From BRH-c25 sp035627615 (GTDB taxonomy: Bacteria > Bacillota > Clostridia > Lutisporales > Lutisporaceae), in the NCBI GenBank assembly GCA_035627615.1, contig DASPLL010000056.1, positions 186,001-250,000 on the forward strand: DNA of 64,000 nucleotides, written 5' to 3'. How positions within the stretch are numbered: position 1 is the first letter of the stretch; every line of letters starts with the position of its first letter. Of this stretch, positions 16,538 through 24,162 are shown piece after piece. A program made the translations under genes and the position numbers. The notes under the pieces were generated by a model, which worked only from the letters and a program-made list of their open reading frames with translations, had not been told where the DNA came from and ran no database searches.

Positions 16538-16633
16538 TCTACTTTCCTACGCTGGTATTATCCAGATCAGGTAAAAGGGTCAGAGACTTTATCGGTTCTC
16601 TATCTCAGCTGGCCTTTCCAGCCCCCCTAGTAC
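16538..16633 (-). ncRNA. TPP riboswitch (THI box)
   Basis: The minus strand carries the conserved THI-box sequence: GGGGGGCTGGAAAGGCCAGC, CTGAGA, then ACCCTTTTACCTGATCTGG, ATAATACCAGCGTAGGAAAG. Both pyrophosphate- and pyrimidine-binding parts are intact. Binding of TPP should favour the downstream terminator or RBS occlusion and shut off thiW-thiD-cytX-thiM-thiE. Confidence 0.97.
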
Positions 16634-16655
16634 AATAACTATTAATTTCAATACT

Positions 16656-16684
16656 ATACTAGCATGGAATATTCCACTTTGCAA
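16656..16684 (-). promoter_or_regulatory. Putative promoter of the thi operon
   Basis: TTGCAA (16679-16684), 17 bases, TAGTAT (16656-16661) on the minus strand, ending about 20 bases before the riboswitch. The spacer holds the palindrome GGAATATTCC. Confidence 0.6.
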
Positions 16685-16709
16685 GCCTACTTCATATTAA
16701 TCTCTGATT

Positions 16710-16752
16710 AGTGCCTCATAACGTTTATCCCTTCTTGAGCATGCGAGGCACT
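16710..16752. repeat. Inverted repeat AGTGCCTC / GAGGCACT downstream of ftsX
   Basis: Perfect 8-bp arms (16710-16717 and 16745-16752) with a 27-base loop. The word gaggcac recurs just beside the end of the coiled-coil gene near 18630. Confidence 0.5.
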
Positions 16753-16763
16753 GAATCAAGGAT

Positions 16764-16813
16764 GTGATTATTAACACTATGAATGGCAAGAAAGCTGTTG
16801 TGTTAATAATCAC
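16764..16813. repeat. 14-bp hairpin overlapping the ftsX stop
   Basis: Perfect arms GTGATTATTAACAC (16764-16777) and GTGTTAATAATCAC (16800-16813) enclose a 22-base loop. The last arm touches the ftsX stop codon. No T run follows on either strand. A hairpin with closely related arms and the same loop length sits just before ftsE. Confidence 0.7.
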
Positions 16814-17700
16814 TAGCTGTTTTTTGCGGATGACAGCCCGAAAAAGCCTCCTGCGATCCCCAATGCCCCGCTTAGGGACATGACCAGGAGGATCAGCTGT
16901 GATGTCATGGTTCCAAGCTGTGGAAGCGGAATAAAAGTCAGCGGTCCTGTCATCCATGAATACATATACCTCAGCGAGAATACCGCCAGGGCAGCTGCAA
17001 GCACACCCCCACCAAGTGTCAGAAGCAGCCCTTCCAGCATAAAAGGAAACCCAATAAAGCTTTCCGGCGCTCCCATCAATCTCAGGGTGTTTATCTGCTC
17101 CCTGCTGTCATATATACCCATCCTGATAATATGGGATATTATTACTATTGTGGTGATCCCTACAGCGGCCACCACCAGATACCCTATTATCTCCAAAACC
17201 CCTGCTATACTGTGGAGACGTTCCAGCACTTCCCTGTTATCCCTTACATGCTCAATACCTAACATGGAATCCAGCTCTTTCAGAATAGGATCGATTTCAT
17301 CTATCCGGATCTTCACCTCTATAAACGCACTAAAAGGATTGTCCTCAAAGTATTCAAGGACCTTGGCTTCCTTTCCAAGGATCTCCTCCATCCTGCTGTA
17401 CGCCTCGGCTTCATCAACCAGTCTTGCCTCCCGCACCCCCTGTATACCTTCAATCTTTTCTGCAAGCTTTACTGCACCAGCCTCATCAAGAGCTTCACTA
17501 AAATAGACATTCACTTCAGCCTCTCCCTGTATGGTTTCAATAACCTGATTGCTTATCCACCAGCCGGAGATCACCATTGTAAGGATAAAGAAAATAAGTC
17601 CTGTGCTTAAAAGCGAAAAGATATTGGACAATAAATTTAAGCGGATTATTGTTTTTACCTCTCTCAAAAAATAGCCGGTATTATATAAGAAATTTTTCAT
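16813..17700 (-). CDS. ftsX: Cell division ABC transporter permease FtsX
   Basis: A 295-residue membrane protein with the FtsX layout: cytoplasmic N-terminus, TM1 (25-48), an extracellular domain of about 120 residues (EAEVNVYFSEALDEAGAVKLAEKIE...), then three TM segments near 170-195, 217-240 and 265-290. FtsX transmits ATP hydrolysis by FtsE to peptidoglycan hydrolases outside the cell during division or, in spore formers, sporulation. The start overlaps the ftsE stop by 4 bases (ATGA), showing coupling. The nearby coiled-coil protein at 18640 is the likely extracellular partner. Confidence 0.93.
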   Translation of the reverse strand: MKNFLYNTGYFLREVKTIIRLNLLSNIFSLLSTGLIFFILTMVISGWWISNQVIETIQGEAEVNVYFSEALDEAGAVKLAEKIEGIQGVREARLVDEAEAYSRMEEILGKEAKVLEYFEDNPFSAFIEVKIRIDEIDPILKELDSMLGIEHVRDNREVLERLHSIAGVLEIIGYLVVAAVGITTIVIISHIIRMGIYDSREQINTLRLMGAPESFIGFPFMLEGLLLTLGGGVLAAALAVFSLRYMYSWMTGPLTFIPLPQLGTMTSQLILLVMSLSGALGIAGGFFGLSSAKNS

Positions 17701-18374
17701 TTAAGCTCATCCAACCTTTCCCAGCTCATGCTACCCATATCCATACGGATATGCCTGTCCGTCTTTGCGCTTTCAATCAAATGGGTTGCATGAGTAGTGA
17801 TGATTACTGTCGTCTTGTTGTCCTTGAAGGAATTTAAAAGCTCCAATATATTTAAAGCATTGTCCTTATCCAGATTCCCCGTTGGCTCATCTGCTATTAT
17901 CAGTACCGGTTTTCTTGCCACTGCCCGGGCAATTGCCACCCTCTGGCATTCACCCCAGGACAGGTGCTCCACCAATGAAAGCGCTTTTTGCTTCAGGCCT
18001 ACCTTTGCCAGTGCATTATGAGCATCTTCCTTTATATGTGTAAGAGGGTCATCCAGAAACCTCATGCCCAGCATTACATTCTCAACTGCCGTTCTCCCCT
18101 TAATAAGCCTGAACTCCTGGAAAACAGGCCCCATCAGTTTACGCAGCCTTCTGATCCCTGCAGCTTGTCCTTTAGCCATAGGCTGTCCAAGCACATTCAA
18201 TGTACCTTCCGTAGGATATTCAATACCCATGATAAGCTTTAAGAGACTGGTTTTTCCTGAACCGCTGGGGCCGGTTATATATACCAGCTCACCGGGTTCA
18301 ATCTCCAGATTTATATTTTGAAGAGCCGTTGTACCTTCCGGATACTTCAGATAAACTCCTTTAGCCTTGATCAT
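17697..18374 (-). CDS. ftsE: Cell division ATP-binding protein FtsE
   Basis: A 225-residue ABC ATPase. Walker A GPSGSGKT (35-42), Q-loop FQEFRLIKGRTAVENV, Walker B VLIIADEPTGNLD (157-169) and H-loop TTHATHL are intact. The signature is LSWGECQRVAIARA where LSGGEQQRVAIARA is expected: the first glycine is Trp and the first glutamine Cys, a change likely to alter ATP hydrolysis in the sandwich dimer. GGAGGAG precedes ATG. An unusual hairpin abuts that ribosome binding site. Coupled to ftsX by a 4-base overlap. Confidence 0.92.
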   Translation of the reverse strand: MIKAKGVYLKYPEGTTALQNINLEIEPGELVYITGPSGSGKTSLLKLIMGIEYPTEGTLNVLGQPMAKGQAAGIRRLRKLMGPVFQEFRLIKGRTAVENVMLGMRFLDDPLTHIKEDAHNALAKVGLKQKALSLVEHLSWGECQRVAIARAVARKPVLIIADEPTGNLDKDNALNILELLNSFKDNKTTVIITTHATHLIESAKTDRHIRMDMGSMSWERLDELK

Positions 18375-18388
18375 ATTTTCTCCTCCTC

Positions 18389-18438
18389 GTGCTTAATAAC
18401 ACAACATTTTTCACTTTTTTCACAGTGTTATTAAGCAC
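18389..18438. repeat. 14-bp hairpin directly upstream of the ftsE ribosome binding site
   Basis: Perfect arms GTGCTTAATAACAC (18389-18402) and GTGTTATTAAGCAC (18425-18438) with a 22-base loop. Compared with the hairpin at 16764 the arms differ at two positions and both differences are compensated on the other arm. Confidence 0.75.
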
Positions 18439-18456
18439 ATCATTAATTTGTGCCTA

Positions 18457-18602
18457 TATATGTCGCAAAAAAGATTTATCATTTGCATAAGCAGTAGAAG
18501 CATCTACTTATGCACTATCAGAGATGAATTTTTTGCAACATATGAATCAAGGAAAATGTTTTGCACATCTGAATTCAATGTAAGATGTTTAGTGCAAAAC
18601 AT
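18457..18602. repeat. Two further palindromes in the pcsB-like/ftsE gap
   Basis: 18457-18544 is an imperfect palindrome with TGCATAAG / CTTATGCA at its core and TCGCAAAAAA / TTTTTTGCAA outside. 18556-18602 is a hairpin with perfect 11-bp arms ATGTTTTGCAC / GTGCAAAACAT and a 25-base loop. The word tgaatcaagga occurs just before this hairpin and also just before the hairpin at 16764. No ORF is seen in 18375-18639. Confidence 0.65.
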
Positions 18603-18639
18603 ATAGCATACCTCAGCAAAAATAACTTTACGAGGCACC

Positions 18640-19761
18640 TTAGAACAAACCCAGCTTATGGATCAATTCCAGATATCCTTCCTTAAGCTCTAAAGCATGT
18701 ATGTCGTTTCCACCCAACAGCGGCTTAATATCAAGGACCAGATCACCTTCACTGAACAATTCTTCTATGGACCCCGGCTCAAGGGGCATTCCATAAAAGC
18801 TGCCTTCCTTGGCCTGAAACTCAAGAGCATGTCCATCCTTAACAACAAATATTCCTGACAGCTCCAGATACTTTTCCGGCAGGCTTATCTCAACCTCGTC
18901 GGTATGAAAAGCAAACACTATAGGCGGAAGGCTGCTCTGCTCCGAAATTATATCATTTATAGTCCTGTCCTCTATAGCTCCCTTTATGTCAGGGAAGGAA
19001 ATGCTGATTTTCACAGCAGCTGCAGGTATGCTGCCCTCTTCGATTATTCTTGAGAAATCCTTTACAGCCTCTGCAAACAAAGGTTTAAGTTCATTCCACA
19101 CCTGCCCTATGTCGGCCAGATACTGCTGGTAATGCTCCCTCTCCCCCTTCAGGGATACCAGATATTCCTCCATTTCCACCTTCAGCTTCACCTTTTTTGC
19201 CAGTGCCTCTTTTGACTGCCTCTGCTTTTCTTCCAACAAAACGAGTTTTTCTGACAGCCCCGCTTTTTCCTTTGCCAGCAGCTCACCGCTTGCCTTCAGC
19301 TGTTCCAAAAGCTCACCGGTATTGCGTGTCAGATCCCTCAGGGTGTTCACTCTATGCAAAAATGCACTTAGACTATCTGAATTCAGTATTATTTCAATAA
19401 AAGACCCCGGTCCCATCCTCTGATAGCTTCTGAGGACCTGCCTCAAGCTTTCCTTCCTTTTCAGGTAATCAAGCTCACTCCTGGCTATAGCAGCCTCCAG
19501 GCTTTCGACTTCCCGGCTCATTGCTTTGATCTCCTCTGCAAGCTTCTTTTCCTCAAGCTCCATTGATTCTATCTCCTGAGTAAGAGTAAATAGATTCTGC
19601 AGGTTCTCCTTTTCCTCTTCTGATATACCTGACATTTTTTCTTTGATTTCTGAAAAGGGATCTGCCTGTCCATTAATCACACCCGAGGAAAAAACAGCAA
19701 AAACAAGTGCGATTGCAAGCCCCGAAATCATTAATGCTCTTTTCTTTCCCAGCTTTTGCAT
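18640..19761 (-). CDS. Secreted coiled-coil protein, PcsB/CwlO-like N-terminus, no hydrolase domain
   Basis: A 373-residue protein with a signal peptide/anchor (10-32), a long coiled coil (about 40-225: ESMELEEKKLAEEIKAMSREVESLEAAI...) and a C-terminal domain of about 145 residues. The coiled coil, including the RSYQRMGPGSFIEIILNSDSLSAFLHRV segment, matches the region of PcsB/CwlO/RipC-type peptidoglycan hydrolases that docks on FtsX. The C-terminus carries no CHAP, NlpC/P60 or M23 catalytic pattern (no Cys-His pair, no HxH); instead it is a beta-rich unit (VVKDGHALEFQAKEGSFYGMPLEPG). It may regulate a separate hydrolase, as EnvC does. Located just upstream of ftsEX on the same strand across a 265-bp hairpin-rich gap. 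Confidence 0.75.
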   Translation of the reverse strand: MQKLGKKRALMISGLAIALVFAVFSSGVINGQADPFSEIKEKMSGISEEEKENLQNLFTLTQEIESMELEEKKLAEEIKAMSREVESLEAAIARSELDYLKRKESLRQVLRSYQRMGPGSFIEIILNSDSLSAFLHRVNTLRDLTRNTGELLEQLKASGELLAKEKAGLSEKLVLLEEKQRQSKEALAKKVKLKVEMEEYLVSLKGEREHYQQYLADIGQVWNELKPLFAEAVKDFSRIIEEGSIPAAAVKISISFPDIKGAIEDRTINDIISEQSSLPPIVFAFHTDEVEISLPEKYLELSGIFVVKDGHALEFQAKEGSFYGMPLEPGSIEELFSEGDLVLDIKPLLGGNDIHALELKEGYLELIHKLGLF

Positions 19762-19920
19762 GGATGCCTCCTGTATACTTACCTTGTTCTATATATTTTG
19801 CACTAAATATTGATTGTTATTGAATTCGCACTTTGCCCCATGTAAATACTTTCGTGCGTTCATAATCTAATTCTATCAAATTTACATACATTATGGAATT
19901 GTAAGATATATCTTTTAAAT

Positions 19921-19964
19921 AATGATGAAAAGCGATTGGCTCTCACCAATCGCTTTTCATCATT
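19921..19964 (-). terminator. Terminator after the MerR gene
   Basis: A 19-bp perfect stem AATGATGAAAAGCGATTGG / CCAATCGCTTTTCATCATT with a 6-base loop; its right arm overlaps the stop codon of the gene at 19963. On the minus strand it is followed by ATTT. Confidence 0.8.
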
Positions 19965-20727
19965 AACTTTTCATTCCCGTGTATATGAGCACGGCATCTC
20001 TCAAAAACTTTGCTGTACCTGGCTGCTCTTTGTCATAGTATGCTGTGAACCTCTCATCATCCACATACATCTGCGCAACACCTGCATGGGCTTCCTTAGA
20101 ATAACTGTCCCAGTAGAAGGTCAGCCACTGTTTGTGCAAACCTGCAGCCTTTTGTGCCAGATCACCTGCCGGATCACCGGTCTTGAACGCTTCTGCCAGG
20201 GTTTTCATCAGTTCCTCCCCCAGTTTTGTCACTGCTTCATACTGTTCCTGTGTCATGTTCCTCATCTTGTTGTTCGATTTTTCAACTGTATCCTTGCCGT
20301 ACTTCTCACGGATCTCTTTACCATACTTCTTCTCATTGTCATCTATAAGCTTCTGTTTAAAGCCTTCAAATTTTTCTCTATCATTCATTTTAATTCTCCC
20401 TTCTGTTAACGCCATGGTTTTGTCCACGTTAGTTATCAGCAAATCCAATTGCTCTCTTTTTTCAAGAAGCTTCTCGCGATGTTCCCGCAGTGCTTTAACT
20501 CCGTCAAAAGAAGGTGCCGTCACTATTTCCCTTATGCTGTCCAGACTAACACCCAGCTCTCTGTAGAAGAGAATCTGTTGAAGCCTGTCGACTTCCTTCT
20601 CACCATATATACGATATCCTGATGAATTGATCCTTGCCGGCTTAAGAATTCCAATCTCATCATAATATCTGAGTGTCCTTGTGCTGACACCAGCCAGCTT
20701 CGCAAGCCTCTGCACCGTGTACTCCAT
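19963..20727 (-). CDS. MerR-family multidrug-responsive activator with TipAS domain
   Basis: A 254-residue regulator. Residues 1-75 form the MerR winged helix (YTVQRLAKLAGVSTRTLRYYDEIGILKP, then SGYRIYGEKEVDRLQQI), followed by a coiled dimerisation helix and a C-terminal TipAS drug-binding domain (YSKEAHAGVAQMYVDDERFTAYYDKEQPGTAKFL). TipA/Mta-type proteins bind bulky antibiotics and activate efflux genes and themselves. A MerR-type promoter with a 19-base spacer stands upstream, consistent with autoregulation. The neighbouring ABC exporter genes upstream on the same strand are plausible further targets, though they have their own TetR control. Confidence 0.9.
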   Translation of the reverse strand: MEYTVQRLAKLAGVSTRTLRYYDEIGILKPARINSSGYRIYGEKEVDRLQQILFYRELGVSLDSIREIVTAPSFDGVKALREHREKLLEKREQLDLLITNVDKTMALTEGRIKMNDREKFEGFKQKLIDDNEKKYGKEIREKYGKDTVEKSNNKMRNMTQEQYEAVTKLGEELMKTLAEAFKTGDPAGDLAQKAAGLHKQWLTFYWDSYSKEAHAGVAQMYVDDERFTAYYDKEQPGTAKFLRDAVLIYTGMKS

Positions 20728-20749
20728 GCTTTCACCTCCCTACAAGACT

Positions 20750-20780
20750 ACTTTACACCTTTACGTTACGTCAATGTCAA
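20750..20780 (-). promoter_or_regulatory. MerR-type promoter with 19-bp spacer
   Basis: TTGACA (20775-20780) and TAAAGT (20750-20755) are separated by 19 bases instead of 17. The spacer contains TTGACGTAACGTAAAGGTG with a central ACGTAACGT dyad. Stretched spacers of this kind are the hallmark of promoters that MerR proteins untwist. Confidence 0.85.
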
Positions 20781-20839
20781 CAGAATTTCCGAAAAATTTT
20801 TTGACTCTTTTAAAGAAAAATACTAAAGCTCTATAATAC

Positions 20840-22435
20840 TTAACCTATACTTCTCCTTTTGAATCCAATCAATCCCACACCTGTGAGCACCGTAGCCAGA
20901 ATCAAAAGTCCCAGCAGTGGAAACAGAGGCAGTTCATTAACCGGTATACTGTAGTGCGCATAGGCAAAGGGAGTAAGCTTCATCGCAGACCATCCTACAA
21001 CTCCTGCTTCCCAAAGCATTTCCACAATAATGAACAGTCCTATGAAGGTCCAGCTTAAGATTGAGGCTACCTGCGGCAGCCATCCATACAGAAGTGCAGC
21101 TATTCCAATTATTATCCATGCGGATGGAATTTTGGAAAGGCTCATTCCCAGGGTACGGAATAATAAAGTCATATCTCCGGAGGCAATACTCCATCCCAAT
21201 CCGGCTCCAACTCCGAGCATGAAAAGTATGAATGAACTTCCTGCAAATGCCATGACCAGATAGCTGCTCATCCACTTGGCCCTGCTAACAGGTCTTGCCA
21301 ATACCATCTCAGCGAAATGCTCCGTTTCTTCTTTTTTAAGCTTCAGTACAGTTATTATCCCATAGACGGACATGCCCACCATAAGTCCTGTCATATAAAT
21401 GGAAGCCGCCATGAAGCCTTCCCTGTTCCCCTGCCTTGCCATAGCTGCTGCCCATGAGTTCATACCTACCAGCATTTCACTTATGTTGTCAGATATATTG
21501 GGTGTGATGAAACCAAAAGATCCACCCAGGAAAATCATACCAATCGTCCAGCCCCATACTGTACTTTTGTGCTGTCTCCAGGCCAATGCCAACGGACTGT
21601 TCAGACCGGGCGACCCTTCAGCCGCACCCGGCTTTTGTTCGAAAAGTCCTGCTCTCAGGTCACGGCGGGCTGACAAGGAATATGCCGATATCACCGGCAC
21701 AAGTGACAAGATAGCAAAAATAAGCAGAGGCCAAAGGTTGTTATCCCTGAAGGGTAGTGTAATACGGAACCATGATTGGGGAACAAGCCATGCCCAGCCG
21801 GTGCTGCCGCCTCCTACATGGTTCATTACCATAAGTACAAAAGTTGCCATATACACACTAAATACAAAACCTCTTGCACTTCCTGCATGCTCACGGAGCT
21901 GCGCACCAAGTCCGCCTATCCCTGCGAATAGCCATCCTGAAGCTGCAATCGTTAAACCGGCCAGCAAGGAGCCAACCGCAGAAAAACCGCTGCCTATCAG
22001 TAAAGCAGAAACAAGCAGTCCCGCAATCAAACTTCCCATGCAGGAGAACACTAATGCTGCTGTCAAATATGCATGTCTTCCTACTGCACACCCAAGAATC
22101 AATTCACTTCGCCCCGATTCTTCTTCAGTACGGGTATGACGAATAACAGTAAAAGCGCTGCCTATCATAATTGCAATAGCACTTTGCAGCATTCCGCGCC
22201 AAAGTACTGCTCCTTCTCTGCTCAAGGGTACAATAGGCCCAAGCAATGCTGATGTCAGAGGGTTTCCGGAAAGCTCTCCCAAAAACTTCTGCCAATCTGC
22301 CATTGCTCCCACAAATGAAACCTGCCCTGCAACAAGCATAACAGGAAGCAAAATCCAGACAGGCAGTATAAAACGGTCTCTACGCAGGAAAAGACGTATA
22401 AGCTTGCCGGTTCCTGCAAAATAACTCTGTTTCAT
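20840..22435 (-). CDS. ABC-2 type exporter permease (TnrB3/polyketide-antibiotic exporter group)
   Basis: A 531-residue membrane protein with about 12 hydrophobic segments in two halves, each with a conserved charged cytoplasmic motif (HTRTEEESGRSELILG near 105 and KLKKEETEHFAEMVLARPVSRAKWMSSYL near 360-390). This duplicated pattern is typical of the COG3559 exporter permeases linked to antibiotic resistance. Its ATG follows the stop of the ATPase gene immediately, so the two form one transporter. Substrate unknown; hydrophobic drugs are likely from context (TetR and TipAS regulators on either side). Confidence 0.85.
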   Translation of the reverse strand: MKQSYFAGTGKLIRLFLRRDRFILPVWILLPVMLVAGQVSFVGAMADWQKFLGELSGNPLTSALLGPIVPLSREGAVLWRGMLQSAIAIMIGSAFTVIRHTRTEEESGRSELILGCAVGRHAYLTAALVFSCMGSLIAGLLVSALLIGSGFSAVGSLLAGLTIAASGWLFAGIGGLGAQLREHAGSARGFVFSVYMATFVLMVMNHVGGGSTGWAWLVPQSWFRITLPFRDNNLWPLLIFAILSLVPVISAYSLSARRDLRAGLFEQKPGAAEGSPGLNSPLALAWRQHKSTVWGWTIGMIFLGGSFGFITPNISDNISEMLVGMNSWAAAMARQGNREGFMAASIYMTGLMVGMSVYGIITVLKLKKEETEHFAEMVLARPVSRAKWMSSYLVMAFAGSSFILFMLGVGAGLGWSIASGDMTLLFRTLGMSLSKIPSAWIIIGIAALLYGWLPQVASILSWTFIGLFIIVEMLWEAGVVGWSAMKLTPFAYAHYSIPVNELPLFPLLGLLILATVLTGVGLIGFKRRSIG

Positions 22436-23338
22436 TTAGCGCACCGCCTTTTCACGTATATCATCACCATAATGTCGCATGAATAACTCCTCCAATGTAG
22501 CCGGCTCGGCCTTCAGAGATTTAAGCCCCAAAGGTGCCAATATACGCATGACTTCATCCATGGCATTGGCATCTACTGAAAAACGCCATTTTCCTCCTTC
22601 ATTGGATAAGTCATGAACACCAGCCAACTTCTCCAAGCCGGAGGCAGCACTTGCAGCTTCTACTGTGACAGTGGTGCGGGTCAGGTGGCGCAGCTCTGCC
22701 AGGGTCCCCGCTTCTACTATCTGCCCCTGCCTTATGATACCGACACGGTCGCAAACAGCCTCGACTTCAGCCAGTATATGGCTGGACAGGAATACAGTCT
22801 TGCCGGCTTTTTTTGCTTCAGCAATATACTCCCGGAAGACCAGCTCCATAAGGGGGTCCAACCCGGAAGTCGGTTCATCCAGTATCAATAATTCAGCCTT
22901 TGATGCCAATGCCGCTATTAAAGCTACTTTTTGGCGGTTGCCTTTAGAATATGCTTTACATTTTTTTCTTGGGTCAAGCTGAAACCGCTCCACCAATTCT
23001 TTGCGGACGGCCGGATCAAAGCCTCCATTTAAGCGTCCTAAAAAATCAATAACTTCTCCACCGGTCAAGTTTGGCCATAGTGTGACATCACCCGGCACGT
23101 AAGCAATGCGGCGATGTAATTCAACTGCATCACGCCATGGGTCACCGCCTAAAAGCGTAATCTCTCCCGAATCCTTGTGAAGCATACCTAAAAGGATGCG
23201 GATTGTCGTAGATTTCCCCGCACCGTTGGGACCGATAAATCCATAAACCTCTCCTTGCTCCACAGTCAGGTCCACACCTCGTAAAGCCTGCTGTTTTCCA
23301 AAAGACTTGGTTAGTTTTATCGTTTGAATAACATACAT
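22436..23338 (-). CDS. ABC exporter ATP-binding protein
   Basis: A 300-residue single ABC domain with Walker A GPNGAGKS, signature YSKGNRQKVALIAALA, Walker B LLILDEPTSGLDP and H-loop LSSHILAEVE, all intact. The signature reads YSKGN rather than LSGGQ, which is common in this exporter subgroup. The C-terminal 80 residues form the usual extension. It powers the permease encoded directly downstream. The TetR gene lies 21 bases upstream, so the order tetR-ATPase-permease forms one operon. Confidence 0.93.
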   Translation of the reverse strand: MYVIQTIKLTKSFGKQQALRGVDLTVEQGEVYGFIGPNGAGKSTTIRILLGMLHKDSGEITLLGGDPWRDAVELHRRIAYVPGDVTLWPNLTGGEVIDFLGRLNGGFDPAVRKELVERFQLDPRKKCKAYSKGNRQKVALIAALASKAELLILDEPTSGLDPLMELVFREYIAEAKKAGKTVFLSSHILAEVEAVCDRVGIIRQGQIVEAGTLAELRHLTRTTVTVEAASAASGLEKLAGVHDLSNEGGKWRFSVDANAMDEVMRILAPLGLKSLKAEPATLEELFMRHYGDDIREKAVR

Positions 23339-23359
23339 ACTTGCTTACACCTCCATTTT

Positions 23360-23983
23360 TTACTTATAAAAGCATTTTCTGAGCACTTCCAGATAAGCAT
23401 CAAATTCCACAAGAATCCCGTCATTGTCCAATTGATTTATTTCTAATTCCTTAACATCCTCCAGTACCTTGTTCCCATATCCTCCAATTGCCCAGAATAT
23501 AAGATCTTTAGCTTTTTGGACATCAATCCCGTCCTTGAATTTGGATTCATCAATATTTTCAAATAAATCTCCATAGCCGGATGCCTGGAAAGCCTCTGAT
23601 CTTTTTTTGATATCTTCCTTGACTTGCTCACTGTCCGTATACACAACAATTTTTACAAAATCAAACATCCAGGGATGTTTTTTATACATATCCATTTTGA
23701 GAAAGTAAGCCTGACGCAGCCTCGCAAAAATATCCCGCTCACCGACGGCGACCATATCAAAATACTCTGTTTTAATAATCTCCATACTGTAATCATAAAG
23801 GTAGAGAAAAAGCTCCTTCTTGGTGTTGAAGTAGTGGAACAGCCTTCCTTTTCCTATATTCGCCTCTTTAACGATTTCATTGGTTGATGCATCGTCATAG
23901 CCTTTCTTGGCGAACTCCTTCATCGCTGCATTTAAAATACGCTCCTGCTTTTCAGGTTCAAGCTTCAAAAATGGTAAAGACAA
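23360..23983 (-). CDS. TetR-family repressor of the ABC exporter operon
   Basis: About 207 residues. The N-terminal helix-turn-helix is EPEKQERILNAAMKEFAKKGYDDASTNEIVKEANIGKGRLFHYFNTKKELFLYL; the rest is a ligand-binding helical domain. Start: the ATG at 23992 touches the AAGGAG ribosome binding site, whereas TTG at 23983 (giving MSLPFLKLEPEKQ) has a 9-base spacing, so TTG is preferred. Two inverted-repeat operators lie in the promoter upstream. It likely represses itself and the two exporter genes that follow. Confidence 0.9.
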   Translation of the reverse strand: MSLPFLKLEPEKQERILNAAMKEFAKKGYDDASTNEIVKEANIGKGRLFHYFNTKKELFLYLYDYSMEIIKTEYFDMVAVGERDIFARLRQAYFLKMDMYKKHPWMFDFVKIVVYTDSEQVKEDIKKRSEAFQASGYGDLFENIDESKFKDGIDVQKAKDLIFWAIGGYGNKVLEDVKELEINQLDNDGILVEFDAYLEVLRKCFYK

Positions 23984-24022
23984 AATGTGCATCTCCTTTC
24001 ATCCAAAATTGTGGACAACTCT

Positions 24023-24076
24023 CGGACCAATCTGGTCCGTTTATAACAATATAACATGCCGGACCACTCTGGTCAA
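24023..24076 (-). promoter_or_regulatory. TetR promoter with two GGACCA-N3-TGGTCC operators
   Basis: The minus strand shows TTGACC (24071-24076), 17 bases, TATATT (24048-24053). One operator, CGGACCACTCTGGTC (24060-24074), covers the -35 and spacer; a second, perfect CGGACCAATCTGGTCCG (24023-24039), covers the start of transcription. Two such copies are best explained as binding sites of the TetR protein encoded just downstream. Confidence 0.9.
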
Positions 24077-24088
24077 GGCTAAAATATA

Positions 24089-24119
24089 AAAAACACCTAT
24101 CCGATAAATAGGTGTTTTT
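24089..24119 (-). terminator. Terminator after the GGDEF/HD-GYP gene
   Basis: A 12-bp stem AAAAACACCTAT / ATAGGTGTTTTT with a 7-base loop; on the minus strand followed by TTTTTTATATTTT. Confidence 0.85.
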
Positions 24120-24162
24120 GTCTATATTTCAAGCCTCCATGCTGCACGACCTTGCTGCTACA

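Noticed and set aside
18375..18639. Possible CRISPR array because of several similar hairpins
   Set aside because: Units differ in sequence and spacing, no constant repeat of 24-40 bases and no cas gene in the window.
21399..22139. A 246-codon plus-strand frame
   Set aside because: Antisense to the exporter permease; its serine/proline-rich product is typical of reversed membrane-protein code.
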